52,777 nucleotides of DNA from Rhodococcus phenolicus (GTDB lineage Bacteria; Actinomycetota; Actinomycetes; Mycobacteriales; Mycobacteriaceae), in NCBI RefSeq assembly GCF_001646785.1, contig NZ_LRRH01000066.1, forward strand, positions 1 to 52,777. Direction: 5' to 3'. The notes below the pieces were generated by a model that was not told the DNA's origin, did no database searches, and worked only from the letters and a program-made list of their open reading frames with translations. Shown piece after piece: positions 43,398 through 50,826 of this stretch. The number at the start of each line of letters is the position of its first letter. Within the stretch, counting starts at the first letter, position 1. The position numbers were made by a program, and so were the translations under genes.

Positions 43398-43775
43398 GTG
43401 CGATACACGATTCTGATGCACTACCCGGAGGAAACCGCCGCGTCGATCGGCGAGGAGACGATCGAGGCAGGCAGGCAGGCGTTCGCCGCCTATGCGGCAA
43501 CACTGCAGCAGGCCGGTGTCCTGATCGGCGCGGAGGTTCTCGCCCCGTCCGACCTGACGACCACCCTGACGATGGTCGACGGTGAACTGCGGGTGCAGGA
43601 CGGCCCGTTCGCCGACACGAAGGAGCAACTGGGCGGCACCGTCGTCGTCGACGTCCCGGACCTCGACGCGGCGATCGAGTGGGCCCGGCAGGCCCCGCCT
43701 CTCCACTGGGGTGCCGTGGAGATCCGGCCCGGAGCAACCCACACGGTCGGTGGCGTATGGACTCCGAACACGTGA
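43398..43775 (+). CDS. YCII-related DGPF-domain protein
   Basis: 125 aa ferredoxin-like-fold protein starting VRYTILMHYPEE, with the family-defining DGPFADTKEQLGG at residues 72-84 and a conserved WGAVEIRP near the end. DGPF proteins are encoded next to ECF42 sigma factors in many actinobacteria and proteobacteria; their chemistry is unknown. GTG 43398 follows a purine-rich GGAAGGGGACGAG. The stop overlaps the sigma-factor gene by up to 19 bp, giving coupled translation. Transcription probably starts about 100 bp upstream at the ECF42-like promoter. Confidence 0.9.
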   Translation: MRYTILMHYPEETAASIGEETIEAGRQAFAAYAATLQQAGVLIGAEVLAPSDLTTTLTMVDGELRVQDGPFADTKEQLGGTVVVDVPDLDAAIEWARQAPPLHWGAVEIRPGATHTVGGVWTPNT

Positions 43776-44977
43776 CAAGGCCGCAAGCGTGGGCCGCCGC
43801 CGAGCACGCGGCGCGCGGCTCGCGCGGACGGCTCGTCGCTCTGCTCGCGGCGCGCTCCGGCGACCTCGCACTCGCCGAGGACGCCGTGGCATCGGCGTTC
43901 GAGCAGGCTCTGCGGATCTGGCCCGAACAGGGTGTCCCGGCGAACCCCGACGGCTGGTTGCTCACCGTCGCCCGGAACCGGCAGCGCGACGTGTGGAAGT
44001 CGGCTGCGCATCGGACCACGGTTCCGCTCGAGTCGGTCCCGGACAGCGGCGTGGACACGACGTCCGTCCTCGACGACATCGATGCGGACGCCATCCCCGA
44101 CCGGCGGCTGGCGCTGCTGTTCGTGTGTGCTCATCCGGCGATCGCCGAGTCCGTGCGCACGCCGCTGATGTTGCAGACCGTCCTCGGATTCGACGCAGCA
44201 CAGGTCGCGTCGGTGTTCGCCGTCGCTCCGTCGGCGATGGCCGCGCGGCTGGTCCGCGCGAAAAGGCGCATCCGGGTCGCGCGGATCCCGTTCGTGGTCC
44301 CGGACCGTGCCACGATGCCCGAACGTATCCCCGCTGTGCTCGAAGCGGTGTACGGGTGCTTCACGATCGCCCGCACCTGCGGCGACCTCGCGATGGCATC
44401 CGAAGCACTGCATCTGGCGACGACACTCGCCGAGTCCGTCGACGAACCCGAGGCGTGGGGCCTGGCGGCGCTGGTCGCACTGTCGCTGAGCCGGGCCGAC
44501 GCGACCGACACGCCCTTCGTCCCGCTCGAGGAGCAGGACCCGGCGTCCTGGGACACCGTGCTCGTGGAACGCGGGGAGGAACTGCTTGGCCGTGCCTCGG
44601 CGGGCGGGCGGCTGGGGCGTTTCCAGCTCGAGGCTGCGATGCACGCGGTCCACGCCGCACGCCGGCACACCGGCGTCACGGATTGGCCCGCGCTGGACAC
44701 GCTGTCGCGCGCACTGGTCGAGGTGTCCCCGACGCTCGGCGCGCGGGTCGCGCGGGCCGCGATCGTGGGGCGGACCCGCGGCCCGGCCGCCGGCCTCGCC
44801 GTGCTCGACGCGATCGGCGGTTCGGCGACGGCCCGGTATCAGCCCTTCCACGCGGTCCGCGCCGACCTGCTCGCCCGGGCGGGTCGGGTCGACGACGCCC
44901 GCACGGCATTCGACCGTGCCGCGGAACTCACCGAGGACGAGGCGATCCGCGCCTGGCTCCGGGATCGGTCCCCGTGA
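43757..44977 (+). CDS. ECF42-type RNA polymerase sigma factor with TPR-like C-terminal extension
   Basis: 406 aa, much longer than an ordinary ECF sigma factor. Residues about 15-85 are region sigma-2 (GDLALAEDAVASAFEQALRIW, NPDGWLLTVARNRQRD) and about 115-170 region sigma-4. The remaining 230 residues are helical, Ala-rich and TPR-like, the extension that defines the DGPF-linked ECF42 group; there is no anti-sigma gene, so the extension is thought to regulate the factor. The start is either ATG 43757 or GTG 43772, the latter in a GTGA overlap with the DGPF stop. It is convergent to the response-regulator gene with a 9-bp gap. Confidence 0.9.
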   Translation: MDSEHVTRPQAWAAAEHAARGSRGRLVALLAARSGDLALAEDAVASAFEQALRIWPEQGVPANPDGWLLTVARNRQRDVWKSAAHRTTVPLESVPDSGVDTTSVLDDIDADAIPDRRLALLFVCAHPAIAESVRTPLMLQTVLGFDAAQVASVFAVAPSAMAARLVRAKRRIRVARIPFVVPDRATMPERIPAVLEAVYGCFTIARTCGDLAMASEALHLATTLAESVDEPEAWGLAALVALSLSRADATDTPFVPLEEQDPASWDTVLVERGEELLGRASAGGRLGRFQLEAAMHAVHAARRHTGVTDWPALDTLSRALVEVSPTLGARVARAAIVGRTRGPAAGLAVLDAIGGSATARYQPFHAVRADLLARAGRVDDARTAFDRAAELTEDEAIRAWLRDRSP

Positions 44978-44986
44978 GCGGCGCCG

Positions 44987-45652
44987 CTACTCCAGCCCCT
45001 GCTCGATCGCGTAGCGAGTCAGCTCGACGCGGTTGGCGAGCTGCAGCTTCCGCAGGGTCGCCTGGACATGGTTCTCCACCGTCCGGTGGCTGAGTGTGAG
45101 CTTGGCCGCGATCTGCTTGGCCGACAGTCCTTTCGCCACGTACCGGAGCACCTCGGTTTCCCGGTCGGTGAGCGTCGGGGGTGCGGGTGAGCGGCGGTCC
45201 GCCGTCGCCGACATCCGCCGGTACTCGCCGAGCACCAGGCCGGCCAGCCCGGGCGTGAACACCGCCTGGCCCGCGGCGGTCGCCGCGACCGCCTCCACCA
45301 GTTCCGCTGCCGAGGCGCTCTTGACGAGATATCCCGAGGCACCGGCCTTCACCGCTCCGAGCACGTCGTCGCGTTCGGACGACGCGGACAGCACGAGCAC
45401 CCGCGTCCCCGGTGAGGCGCGCAGCACCGCGACGGTGGCGTCGGTACCGCTGCCGTCGGGCAGCGACATGTCCATGAGCACCACGGCCGGCCGCACCGCC
45501 GCGGCACGTCGCCCGGCCGATCCGACGCTGTCGGCGCCGGCGACCACGCGGAAGCCCGCCGCGTCCAGATCGCGGGAGACGGCGTCGCGCCAGATGGGAT
45601 GGTCGTCGACGACCATCACGGTGACGGGGGCACGCGGGTCGGGTTCAGTCAT
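44987..45652 (-). CDS. NarL/LuxR-family response regulator (MacR-like)
   Basis: 221 aa. The receiver domain has acidic pocket D16-D17, phospho-acceptor D61 (VVLMDMSLPDGSG) and the conserved Lys in GYLVKSAS. The C-terminal LuxR helix-turn-helix (about 150-215) reads LTDRETEVLRYVAKGLSAKQ and SHRTVENHVQATLRKL. ATG 45652 overlaps the histidine kinase stop by 8 bp, so the two are made from one message and are a cognate pair. Targets cannot be read, but the kinase type and the neighbouring cyclase gene make envelope or membrane stress a reasonable guess. Confidence 0.92.
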   Translation of the reverse strand: MTEPDPRAPVTVMVVDDHPIWRDAVSRDLDAAGFRVVAGADSVGSAGRRAAAVRPAVVLMDMSLPDGSGTDATVAVLRASPGTRVLVLSASSERDDVLGAVKAGASGYLVKSASAAELVEAVAATAAGQAVFTPGLAGLVLGEYRRMSATADRRSPAPPTLTDRETEVLRYVAKGLSAKQIAAKLTLSHRTVENHVQATLRKLQLANRVELTRYAIEQGLE

Positions 45653-46802
45653 GAGGTACCACCCGCGGGATCCGGATCTCCCATTCGGTGCCCTCGCCGG
45701 GGGCGCTGTCGAGGACCGCGACACCCCCGAGCCATTCGGCCCGCCCGACGATCGACTTGGACACACCCATCCGTCCCTGCGCCTGTGCCTCGGCGAGCCG
45801 CCCCGCGGGGATGCCGTTGCCGTCGTCGCGGATGCTGAGGATCACTTCGTCGCCGAGGTCCTCGAGCAACACGTACGACCTGGCGCCGGGGCCGGCGTGC
45901 AGCGCGGTGTTGTCCAGAGCAGTCGCCGCGGCGGCGGCGAGCTCGACGGCGCGGGCCCGGTCGAGCAGGACGGGATCGGCGGGGGCGGAGACCGTCACGT
46001 TCGCGGCGGCTCGGGCGCGCAGCAGCGCGCGCAGATCCACCTGTTCCTCACCGCGGTCGACCCGGGTGTCCTGTTCCGAGATGAGCATCCGCAGCGCCGC
46101 CTCCTGTTCGCCGGCCAGTTCGGCCAGTTCGGCCGCCGCCCCGCCGAGCTCGTTCCCGCGCCGCTGAACCAGGGCGAGCACCTGCAGCACTCCGTCGTGG
46201 ACCTGCCGGGCGAGCCGGTCGCGTTCCTCGGTGGCGGCGGCCATGCGCACCGCGTGTTCGAGCTGCCGGTGGGCGCGCCGGGCGGTCACGGTCGCGAATC
46301 CCATCGCGACACCGACCGCGACGAGAACCGGTGCGGTCGCATCCCGCCACAGGTCGAGGTTGATCTGGTCACGCACGACGGCGCTCACGGTGGCCATCAC
46401 GAGTGCCGAGCACGTCCCGGCGGCGGGTCCGCCGAGCACCGCGGCGGACAGCACCGCGTTGGCGACCCAGAGCGTGGTCGGCAACGTCTGGTGATTGCTG
46501 TACCACTCGTGGTCGGCGACGAGCCGGGTCGCGGCCATGAGGGTGATCGCCACGACCTGGTCGAGTGCCACGACCTTCCAGCGCTGCGTCGAACCCCGGG
46601 ACAACAGGACCGCCGAGAGCGTCGACCAAACCGCGAGAAGGGCGATGAAGAGCCAGCTCAATCCGGGTTTCGTGTAGTACGCGACGGTCGAGAACTGGGA
46701 GCTGACCGCGTAGGCGAGGGTGACGAGTCGGAACACCTGCGACGCCCGCCACAGCGGCGCATCCGGATCGGCATTGCGCCGGTTTCGTCCGGTTCCTCCC
46801 AT
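45645..46802 (-). CDS. Sensor histidine kinase, MacS-like (DUF5931 + HisKA_3)
   Basis: 385 aa. The N-terminal sensor region (residues 20-175) has about six transmembrane helices with very short loops, like the DUF5931 domain of MacS-type kinases, suggesting it senses within the membrane. The dimerisation helix carries the phospho-accepting His near residue 200 in LARQVHDGVLQVLALVQ. The ATPase domain shows DNTALHAG and DDGNGIPAG, with a somewhat degenerate N box. ATG 46802 has GGGGGAG 8 bases upstream. It forms an overlapping operon with the response regulator and is divergent from the adenylate cyclase gene, sharing an intergenic region with a CRP-like site. Confidence 0.9.
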   Translation of the reverse strand: MGGTGRNRRNADPDAPLWRASQVFRLVTLAYAVSSQFSTVAYYTKPGLSWLFIALLAVWSTLSAVLLSRGSTQRWKVVALDQVVAITLMAATRLVADHEWYSNHQTLPTTLWVANAVLSAAVLGGPAAGTCSALVMATVSAVVRDQINLDLWRDATAPVLVAVGVAMGFATVTARRAHRQLEHAVRMAAATEERDRLARQVHDGVLQVLALVQRRGNELGGAAAELAELAGEQEAALRMLISEQDTRVDRGEEQVDLRALLRARAAANVTVSAPADPVLLDRARAVELAAAAATALDNTALHAGPGARSYVLLEDLGDEVILSIRDDGNGIPAGRLAEAQAQGRMGVSKSIVGRAEWLGGVAVLDSAPGEGTEWEIRIPRVVPHD

Positions 46803-46858
46803 TGCCGACGTCTCCCCCGATTCGATCGATCGAGCAGATCGTAGCGGCCCGGTGACGC

Positions 46859-46864
46859 GTTATA
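46859..46864 (-). promoter_or_regulatory. -10 candidate for the histidine kinase operon
   Basis: TATAAC on the minus strand, giving a leader of about 50 bases. The region upstream that would hold its -35 overlaps the CRP-like site. Confidence 0.4.
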
Positions 46865-46879
46865 CCGACCACGACGTGC

Positions 46880-46895
46880 TGTGACCGTGGCCACA
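46880..46895. promoter_or_regulatory. CRP/GlxR-like site before the adenylate cyclase gene
   Basis: TGTGA-CCGTGG-CCACA, nine of ten fixed bases of the TGTGA-N6-TCACA consensus. It lies 19-34 bp before the cyclase GTG, overlapping where a -35 would be, and also near the -35 of the divergent kinase promoter. Confidence 0.6.
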
Positions 46896-46913
46896 GTGGT
46901 TTGATTTGAAGTC

Positions 46914-48428
46914 GTGTTGAGGTCATATCGGGCTGTTGCGACGACTCTGCGTAGTCGCTGGCCCCTCTACATGGTCTCGATGTGTGCCTCGAATCTGTTC
47001 GGCGCCCTGCTGGTGTTCGCGTTCGTCCGCTACGGCATCCCGATCTCGGAATCCGAGAACATCATCGCGGACCGGGTCCGCAACTTCGCGGTGTTCGCCG
47101 TGTACCTCGCATTCGCGGGCGTCGTCAGCCTCACCGCCGCGGCCGTGATGCTGCGCTCGGTGGTGCGCTGGCAGTTGCGTGGCGGACCGCCGACGCGATC
47201 CGAGCAGATGGCCGCGCTGCACGCACCGTTGCGGCAGGCGATCGTGCACCTGGCGCTGTGGATCCTCGGCGGTGTGCTGTTCGTGTTCCTCACCGCGGAG
47301 GAGATGCCGTCGCTGGCAGTGGCGGTGGCGATCACGGTCGCGATGGCGGCGACGAGCACGTTCGGGTTCACCTACATGCTCGGCGAGCGGATCCTGCGGC
47401 CGGTGGCCGCGCAGGCTCTCAGCGAGGGCCGGTTCGATCGGACCATGGCGCCCGGCGTCGGTACGCGCCTGGCGATGACATGGGGCCTGGGCACGCTGAT
47501 GCCGGTTGCCGGCATCGTCCTGTTGTGCGTCACGCAGCTCACGTCGGAGATGGAGTTCTCGCCGGATTCGCTGTCGTGGGCGATTCTCGCGCTGTCGGTC
47601 ATGGCGATCGGGCTGGCGCTGGTGCTCTCGACGCTGACGTCGGCGCAGATCTCCGACCCGGTCAAGCAGCTGCGCTGGGCGATCGAGCGGGTACAGCGGG
47701 GCGCGACCGGTGTGCAGGTCGAGGTGTTCGACGGCAGCGAGATGGGCCGCCTGCAGGTCGGCTTCAACCGGATGATGGCCGAGTCCGACGAGCGGCGCCG
47801 GCTGCGCGAACTGTTCGGTCAGCACGTCGGCGAGGACGTGGCGCGCCGCGCGTTGCAGTACGGCACCGAGCTGGGCGGGGAGACCCGGTACGTGGCGGTG
47901 CTGTTCGTCGACATGGTCGGTTCGACCGCCACCGCCGCGGAGCGACCGCCGAGCGAGGTCGTGGACCTGCTCAACGAATTCTTCCGGGTGGTCGTCGACG
48001 TCGTCGACCGGCACCACGGTTTCGTCAACAAGTTCATGGGTGATGCGGCCCTGGCGATCTTCGGAGCGCCACTGGACCGGCCGGATGCGCCCACGGCCGC
48101 GCTCGCCGCGGCGCGCGAGTTGCGGTTCGCGCTCGACGAGATCACCGGCCTCGACATCGGTATCGGGGTGTCGGCGGGTCTCGCGGTGGCCGGCAACATC
48201 GGTGCCGCCGAGCGGTTCGAGTACACGGTGATCGGTGATCCCGTGAACGAGGCGTCGCGCCTGACCGAGCTGGCGAAGATGCGGCCGAGCCGTGTGCTGG
48301 CGTCGTCGAGTGCGCTGTACTTCGCCGACGACGACGAACGCGAACACTGGGCCCTGGGCGACGAGGTGCAGCTGCGGGGGCGTCGCCGGCTGACCCATCT
48401 GGCCTCACCGGTGGACTACCCCGAGTAG
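46914..48428 (+). CDS. Membrane-bound class III adenylate cyclase with HAMP domain
   Basis: 504 aa. Six transmembrane helices (residues about 18-250), a HAMP linker (about 245-300, ISDPVKQLRWAIERVQRG), then a catalytic homology domain (about 325-490). Both metal-binding aspartates are present (D333 in LFVDMVGST and D377 in FMGDAALAIFG). The adenine-specifying Lys is K373 (VNKFMGD), and the partner Asp and transition-state region appear in VIGDPVNEASRL. It should therefore be active, like the mycobacterial Rv1318c-Rv1320c/Rv3645 group. GTG 46914 has no ribosome binding site. The CRP-like site just upstream suggests feedback by cAMP-CRP. Confidence 0.92.
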   Translation: MLRSYRAVATTLRSRWPLYMVSMCASNLFGALLVFAFVRYGIPISESENIIADRVRNFAVFAVYLAFAGVVSLTAAAVMLRSVVRWQLRGGPPTRSEQMAALHAPLRQAIVHLALWILGGVLFVFLTAEEMPSLAVAVAITVAMAATSTFGFTYMLGERILRPVAAQALSEGRFDRTMAPGVGTRLAMTWGLGTLMPVAGIVLLCVTQLTSEMEFSPDSLSWAILALSVMAIGLALVLSTLTSAQISDPVKQLRWAIERVQRGATGVQVEVFDGSEMGRLQVGFNRMMAESDERRRLRELFGQHVGEDVARRALQYGTELGGETRYVAVLFVDMVGSTATAAERPPSEVVDLLNEFFRVVVDVVDRHHGFVNKFMGDAALAIFGAPLDRPDAPTAALAAARELRFALDEITGLDIGIGVSAGLAVAGNIGAAERFEYTVIGDPVNEASRLTELAKMRPSRVLASSSALYFADDDEREHWALGDEVQLRGRRRLTHLASPVDYPE

Positions 48429-48472
48429 TGCCGCCCGCAGCGAAGTGAGACCGGTCGCAGCAGGGCGTTGGA

Positions 48473-48478
48473 TACGCT
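48473..48478 (+). promoter_or_regulatory. Leaderless -10 box
   Basis: TACGCT ends 7 bp before GTG 48486; no ribosome binding site. Confidence 0.5.
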
Positions 48479-48485
48479 GATCCGC

Positions 48486-49631
48486 GTGGCGCCGCCTCGC
48501 GATGAACCACCCCGACCCGGCGTCGCGCCGCGTCGGGGCGGCTTCGCATGGGTGAAGTGGCTGCTCGGCGCCGCGCTGGTGGTGTTGCTGACCGTCGAGG
48601 CCGTCTACCTGTGGCCGACGCTGAGCGATTCGTGGCGGGCCCTGACGGAAATGCACTGGGGCTGGTTCGCGGCGTGCATCGCGGCCCAGGCCGCGGCGCT
48701 GAGCGGGTTCGCCGGTGTCCAGCAGCGCCTGCTCCACGCCGGCGGGGTCACCGTCGGGCATCTTCGCTCGGCGTCGGTGGTGTACGCGAGCACGGCCATG
48801 TCGGTGACCCTGCCGGCCGGGCCGGTGTTCTCCACGGCGTTCACTTACAAGGAGACGCGGCGCTGGGGGGCGACGCCGGTCGTGGCGTCCTGGCAGCTCG
48901 CGGTGTCCGGGGTGATCGCGACGGCGACTCTCGCCGCGGTCGGGGTGACCGGTGCCCTGGCGGTGGGTTCGCGGGTCAGCCCGGTCACGCTGGTACTGGC
49001 CGTCGCCGGTGCGTTCGCCCTGTTCTACGGGTTGCGTCACGTCGCGAGAAATCCGTCGTCGATCCAGGCGCTGGGCCTGTGGCTGATCCATCGCGTCAAC
49101 CGGATCGCGAAGAAGCCCGCCGAGACCGGGGTGGAGGCGTTCGAGCGGATCCTGGGCCAGCTCGAATCGGTGGAGCTGGGACGGCGGGATGCGCTGACCG
49201 CGCTGGGCTGGTCCGGAGTGCACCGGGTGTGCGACGTGGCGTGCCTGGGCCTGGCGTGCTGGACGGTCGGCGGCGATCCGTCGCTGCCGGGTTTGCTGAT
49301 CGCGTTCGCGGCGGCGAAGGCCGTGGCCAGTGTGCCGCTGGCCCCCGGTGGGCTGGGGTTCGTCGACGGCACGTTGATCGCGACCCTTACGGCGGCGGGG
49401 ATGAGCGCGTCGCAGTCGCTGGCGGCGGTGTTCGTCTATCGGGTGGTCAGCTTCGTGATCGTCGCGGTCGTGGGCTGGATCGTGATCGCGGTGCTGTACC
49501 GGTCGCATCGCATCGACGATGCCGAGCTGGATCTGGAGCGCGAGCATCGGGCGCGGTCGCTGCTGTCCCGGCGCCGCGATGCGGACCCGGACGACCAGCC
49601 GGAACGCGATCCCGATCGCACATCTTCGTGA
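48486..49631 (+). CDS. Integral membrane protein, UPF0104 / lysylphosphatidylglycerol synthase TM-domain family
   Basis: 381 aa with about eight transmembrane helices matching the flippase-like N-terminal module of MprF and the AglD/UPF0104 family. Landmarks are STAMSVTLPAGPVFSTAFTYK near residue 105 and the hallmark VPLAPGGLGFVDG near 290. There is no C-terminal aminoacyl-transferase domain, so it cannot lysinylate lipids by itself. Probably a lipid or polyprenol-linked transporter or accessory. GTG 48486 is used because TACGCT lies 7 bp before it; a TTG at 48468 is in frame. The charged tail (RRRDADPDDQPERDPDRTSS) is cytosolic. Its stop codon lies inside a perfect CRP-like site. Confidence 0.85.
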   Translation: MAPPRDEPPRPGVAPRRGGFAWVKWLLGAALVVLLTVEAVYLWPTLSDSWRALTEMHWGWFAACIAAQAAALSGFAGVQQRLLHAGGVTVGHLRSASVVYASTAMSVTLPAGPVFSTAFTYKETRRWGATPVVASWQLAVSGVIATATLAAVGVTGALAVGSRVSPVTLVLAVAGAFALFYGLRHVARNPSSIQALGLWLIHRVNRIAKKPAETGVEAFERILGQLESVELGRRDALTALGWSGVHRVCDVACLGLACWTVGGDPSLPGLLIAFAAAKAVASVPLAPGGLGFVDGTLIATLTAAGMSASQSLAAVFVYRVVSFVIVAVVGWIVIAVLYRSHRIDDAELDLEREHRARSLLSRRRDADPDDQPERDPDRTSS

Positions 49632-49642
49632 TCCACATCACA
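49627..49642. promoter_or_regulatory. Perfect CRP/GlxR-like site before yceI
   Basis: CGTGA-TCCACA-TCACA fits the mycobacterial CRP consensus [CT]GTGA-N6-TCAC[GA] at every fixed base. It overlaps the stop codon of the preceding gene and is centred about 77 bp before the likely yceI transcription start, a typical activator distance. Confidence 0.6.
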
Positions 49643-49646
49643 AGGT

Positions 49647-49708
49647 AGTTGCGCAATCAACCAATCGGTGTCATCGTTGACCACATCAGAAGTTGAAACT
49701 TCAATCAA
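49647..49708. promoter_or_regulatory. yceI promoter with repeated AGTTG...AATCAA elements
   Basis: AGTTGCGCAATCAA (49647-49660) and AGTTGAAACTTCAATCAA (49691-49708) are related. The second contains the palindrome TTGAA-AC-TTCAA (49693-49704). A -35 TTGACC (49677-49682) and a -10 around TTCAAT (49700-49705) place the palindrome over the core promoter, as for a MarR-type repressor. No regulator gene is adjacent. Confidence 0.45.
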
Positions 49709-49722
49709 TACGAGGAGTTGCC

Positions 49723-50280
49723 ATGACCACCGCCACCACCGCGACGTTCCCGGGCCTGACCGCCGGCACCTGGGCCATCGACCCCGTGCACTCGACCGTC
49801 GGCTTCACCGTCCGCCATCTCGTGGTCAGCAAGGTCCGCGGTAGCTTCCAGAACTTCTCCGGTGCCGTCACCGTCGCCGAGGACGGCACCGCCGCCGTGG
49901 CCGCCGAGATCGCCGTCGACTCGATCGACACCAGGAACAGCGACCGCGACGCCCACGTCAAGTCCGCGGACTTCTTCGACGCCGAACAGTTCCCCACCGC
50001 GTCCTTCACGTCCACCGGCGTCCGCAGCACCGGTAAGGGCTACGTCGTCGACGGCGAGTTCACCCTGCACGGTGTGACGAAGCCGGTCGAACTCGAACTC
50101 GAGTTCAACGGGGTGAACCCCGGCATGGGCAACGGCCCGGTCGCCGGCTTCGAGGCCATCACGGTCATCAACCGCAAGGATTTCGGTATCAGCATCGACA
50201 TGCCGCTCGAGGGCGGCGGCGCCGTCGTCGGCGACAAGATCACCATCACCCTCGAGATCGAGGCCGGCCTGCAGTCCTGA
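49723..50280 (+). CDS. YceI-family lipid-binding protein
   Basis: 185 aa, lipocalin-like beta-barrel. Family landmarks are GTWAIDPVHSTVGFTVRHLVVSK at residues 15-38, DSIDTRNSDRDAHVKSADFFD and FTLHGVTKPVELE, with the C-terminal KITITLEIEA strand. YceI proteins bind isoprenoid or amphiphilic molecules. There is no signal peptide, so this one is cytosolic. ATG 49723 is preceded by GAGGAG. The promoter carries a CRP-like site and a palindrome over the -10, so expression is probably under two controls. It is followed by a 14-bp-stem terminator. Confidence 0.92.
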   Translation: MTTATTATFPGLTAGTWAIDPVHSTVGFTVRHLVVSKVRGSFQNFSGAVTVAEDGTAAVAAEIAVDSIDTRNSDRDAHVKSADFFDAEQFPTASFTSTGVRSTGKGYVVDGEFTLHGVTKPVELELEFNGVNPGMGNGPVAGFEAITVINRKDFGISIDMPLEGGGAVVGDKITITLEIEAGLQS

Positions 50281-50322
50281 TCCACCTCCCGCCCCGGCGG
50301 CAGGATCCCCGGCCGCACGTCC

Positions 50323-50355
50323 ACCGAGCGCCGTCCATCCCGGACGGCGCTCGGT
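50323..50355. terminator. Hairpin terminator after yceI
   Basis: Perfect 14-bp arms ACCGAGCGCCGTCC / GGACGGCGCTCGGT with loop ATCCC, 43 bp after the yceI stop. Confidence 0.75.
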
Positions 50356-50368
50356 CGCGTGCGCGACC

Positions 50369-50374
50369 TACCCT
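50369..50374 (+). promoter_or_regulatory. Leaderless -10 box of the DUF3054 gene
   Basis: TACCCT ends 7 bp before GTG 50382; no ribosome binding site. Confidence 0.5.
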
Positions 50375-50381
50375 TGAACTC

Positions 50382-50762
50382 GTGAGAAAATACGCGCCGG
50401 CGCTGGTGATCGACATCGTCCTCGTCGTGGTCTTCGCCGCTCTCGGGCGTTCGAGCCACGACGAAACCCTGAACATCCCGGGGATCGCCACCACCGCGTG
50501 GCCGTTCCTCGCCGGGCTCACGGTCGGCTGGTTCGCCACCGCCGGGCTCTATCGCGAGAAGTTCGACGCGCGCGCCGCCGTCCCGACCGGTGTCCTGGTC
50601 TGGCTGTGCACGCTGGTCGTCGGAATGCTGCTGCGCGCGGTCACCGGGCAGGGCACCGCAACCGCGTTCGTCGTGGTCGCTACAATCTTCCTCGGATTGT
50701 TCCTGGTCGGCTGGCGGCTGATCGTCCGTGTATGGGCGCGCCGCGACGTCTCGACCCGTTGA
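50382..50762 (+). CDS. DUF3054 small membrane protein
   Basis: 126 aa with four transmembrane helices and the DUF3054 pattern: VIDIVLVVVFAALGRSSHDE in helix 1 with the polar RSSHDE, PFLAGLTVGW in helix 2, a central YREKFDARAAVPTGV loop and GTATAFVVVATIFLGLFLVGWR in helix 4. Function is unknown; widespread in actinobacteria as a single gene. GTG 50382 lies 7 bp after TACCCT, so the mRNA is probably leaderless. It is followed 64 bp later by the peptide transporter. Confidence 0.88.
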   Translation: MRKYAPALVIDIVLVVVFAALGRSSHDETLNIPGIATTAWPFLAGLTVGWFATAGLYREKFDARAAVPTGVLVWLCTLVVGMLLRAVTGQGTATAFVVVATIFLGLFLVGWRLIVRVWARRDVSTR

Positions 50763-50813
50763 CGCCGGCACCCCTGCCCCGCGAAATCTCCGCGCGTGCG
50801 CTGTTCCCGGTGG

Positions 50814-50826
50814 GAAAGTGACTTTC
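50814..50826. promoter_or_regulatory. GAAAGT-G-ACTTTC palindrome touching the POT start codon
   Basis: Perfect 6-bp arms around one G, ending directly before ATG 50827. It could be a translational or operator element or a chance match. Confidence 0.25.
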
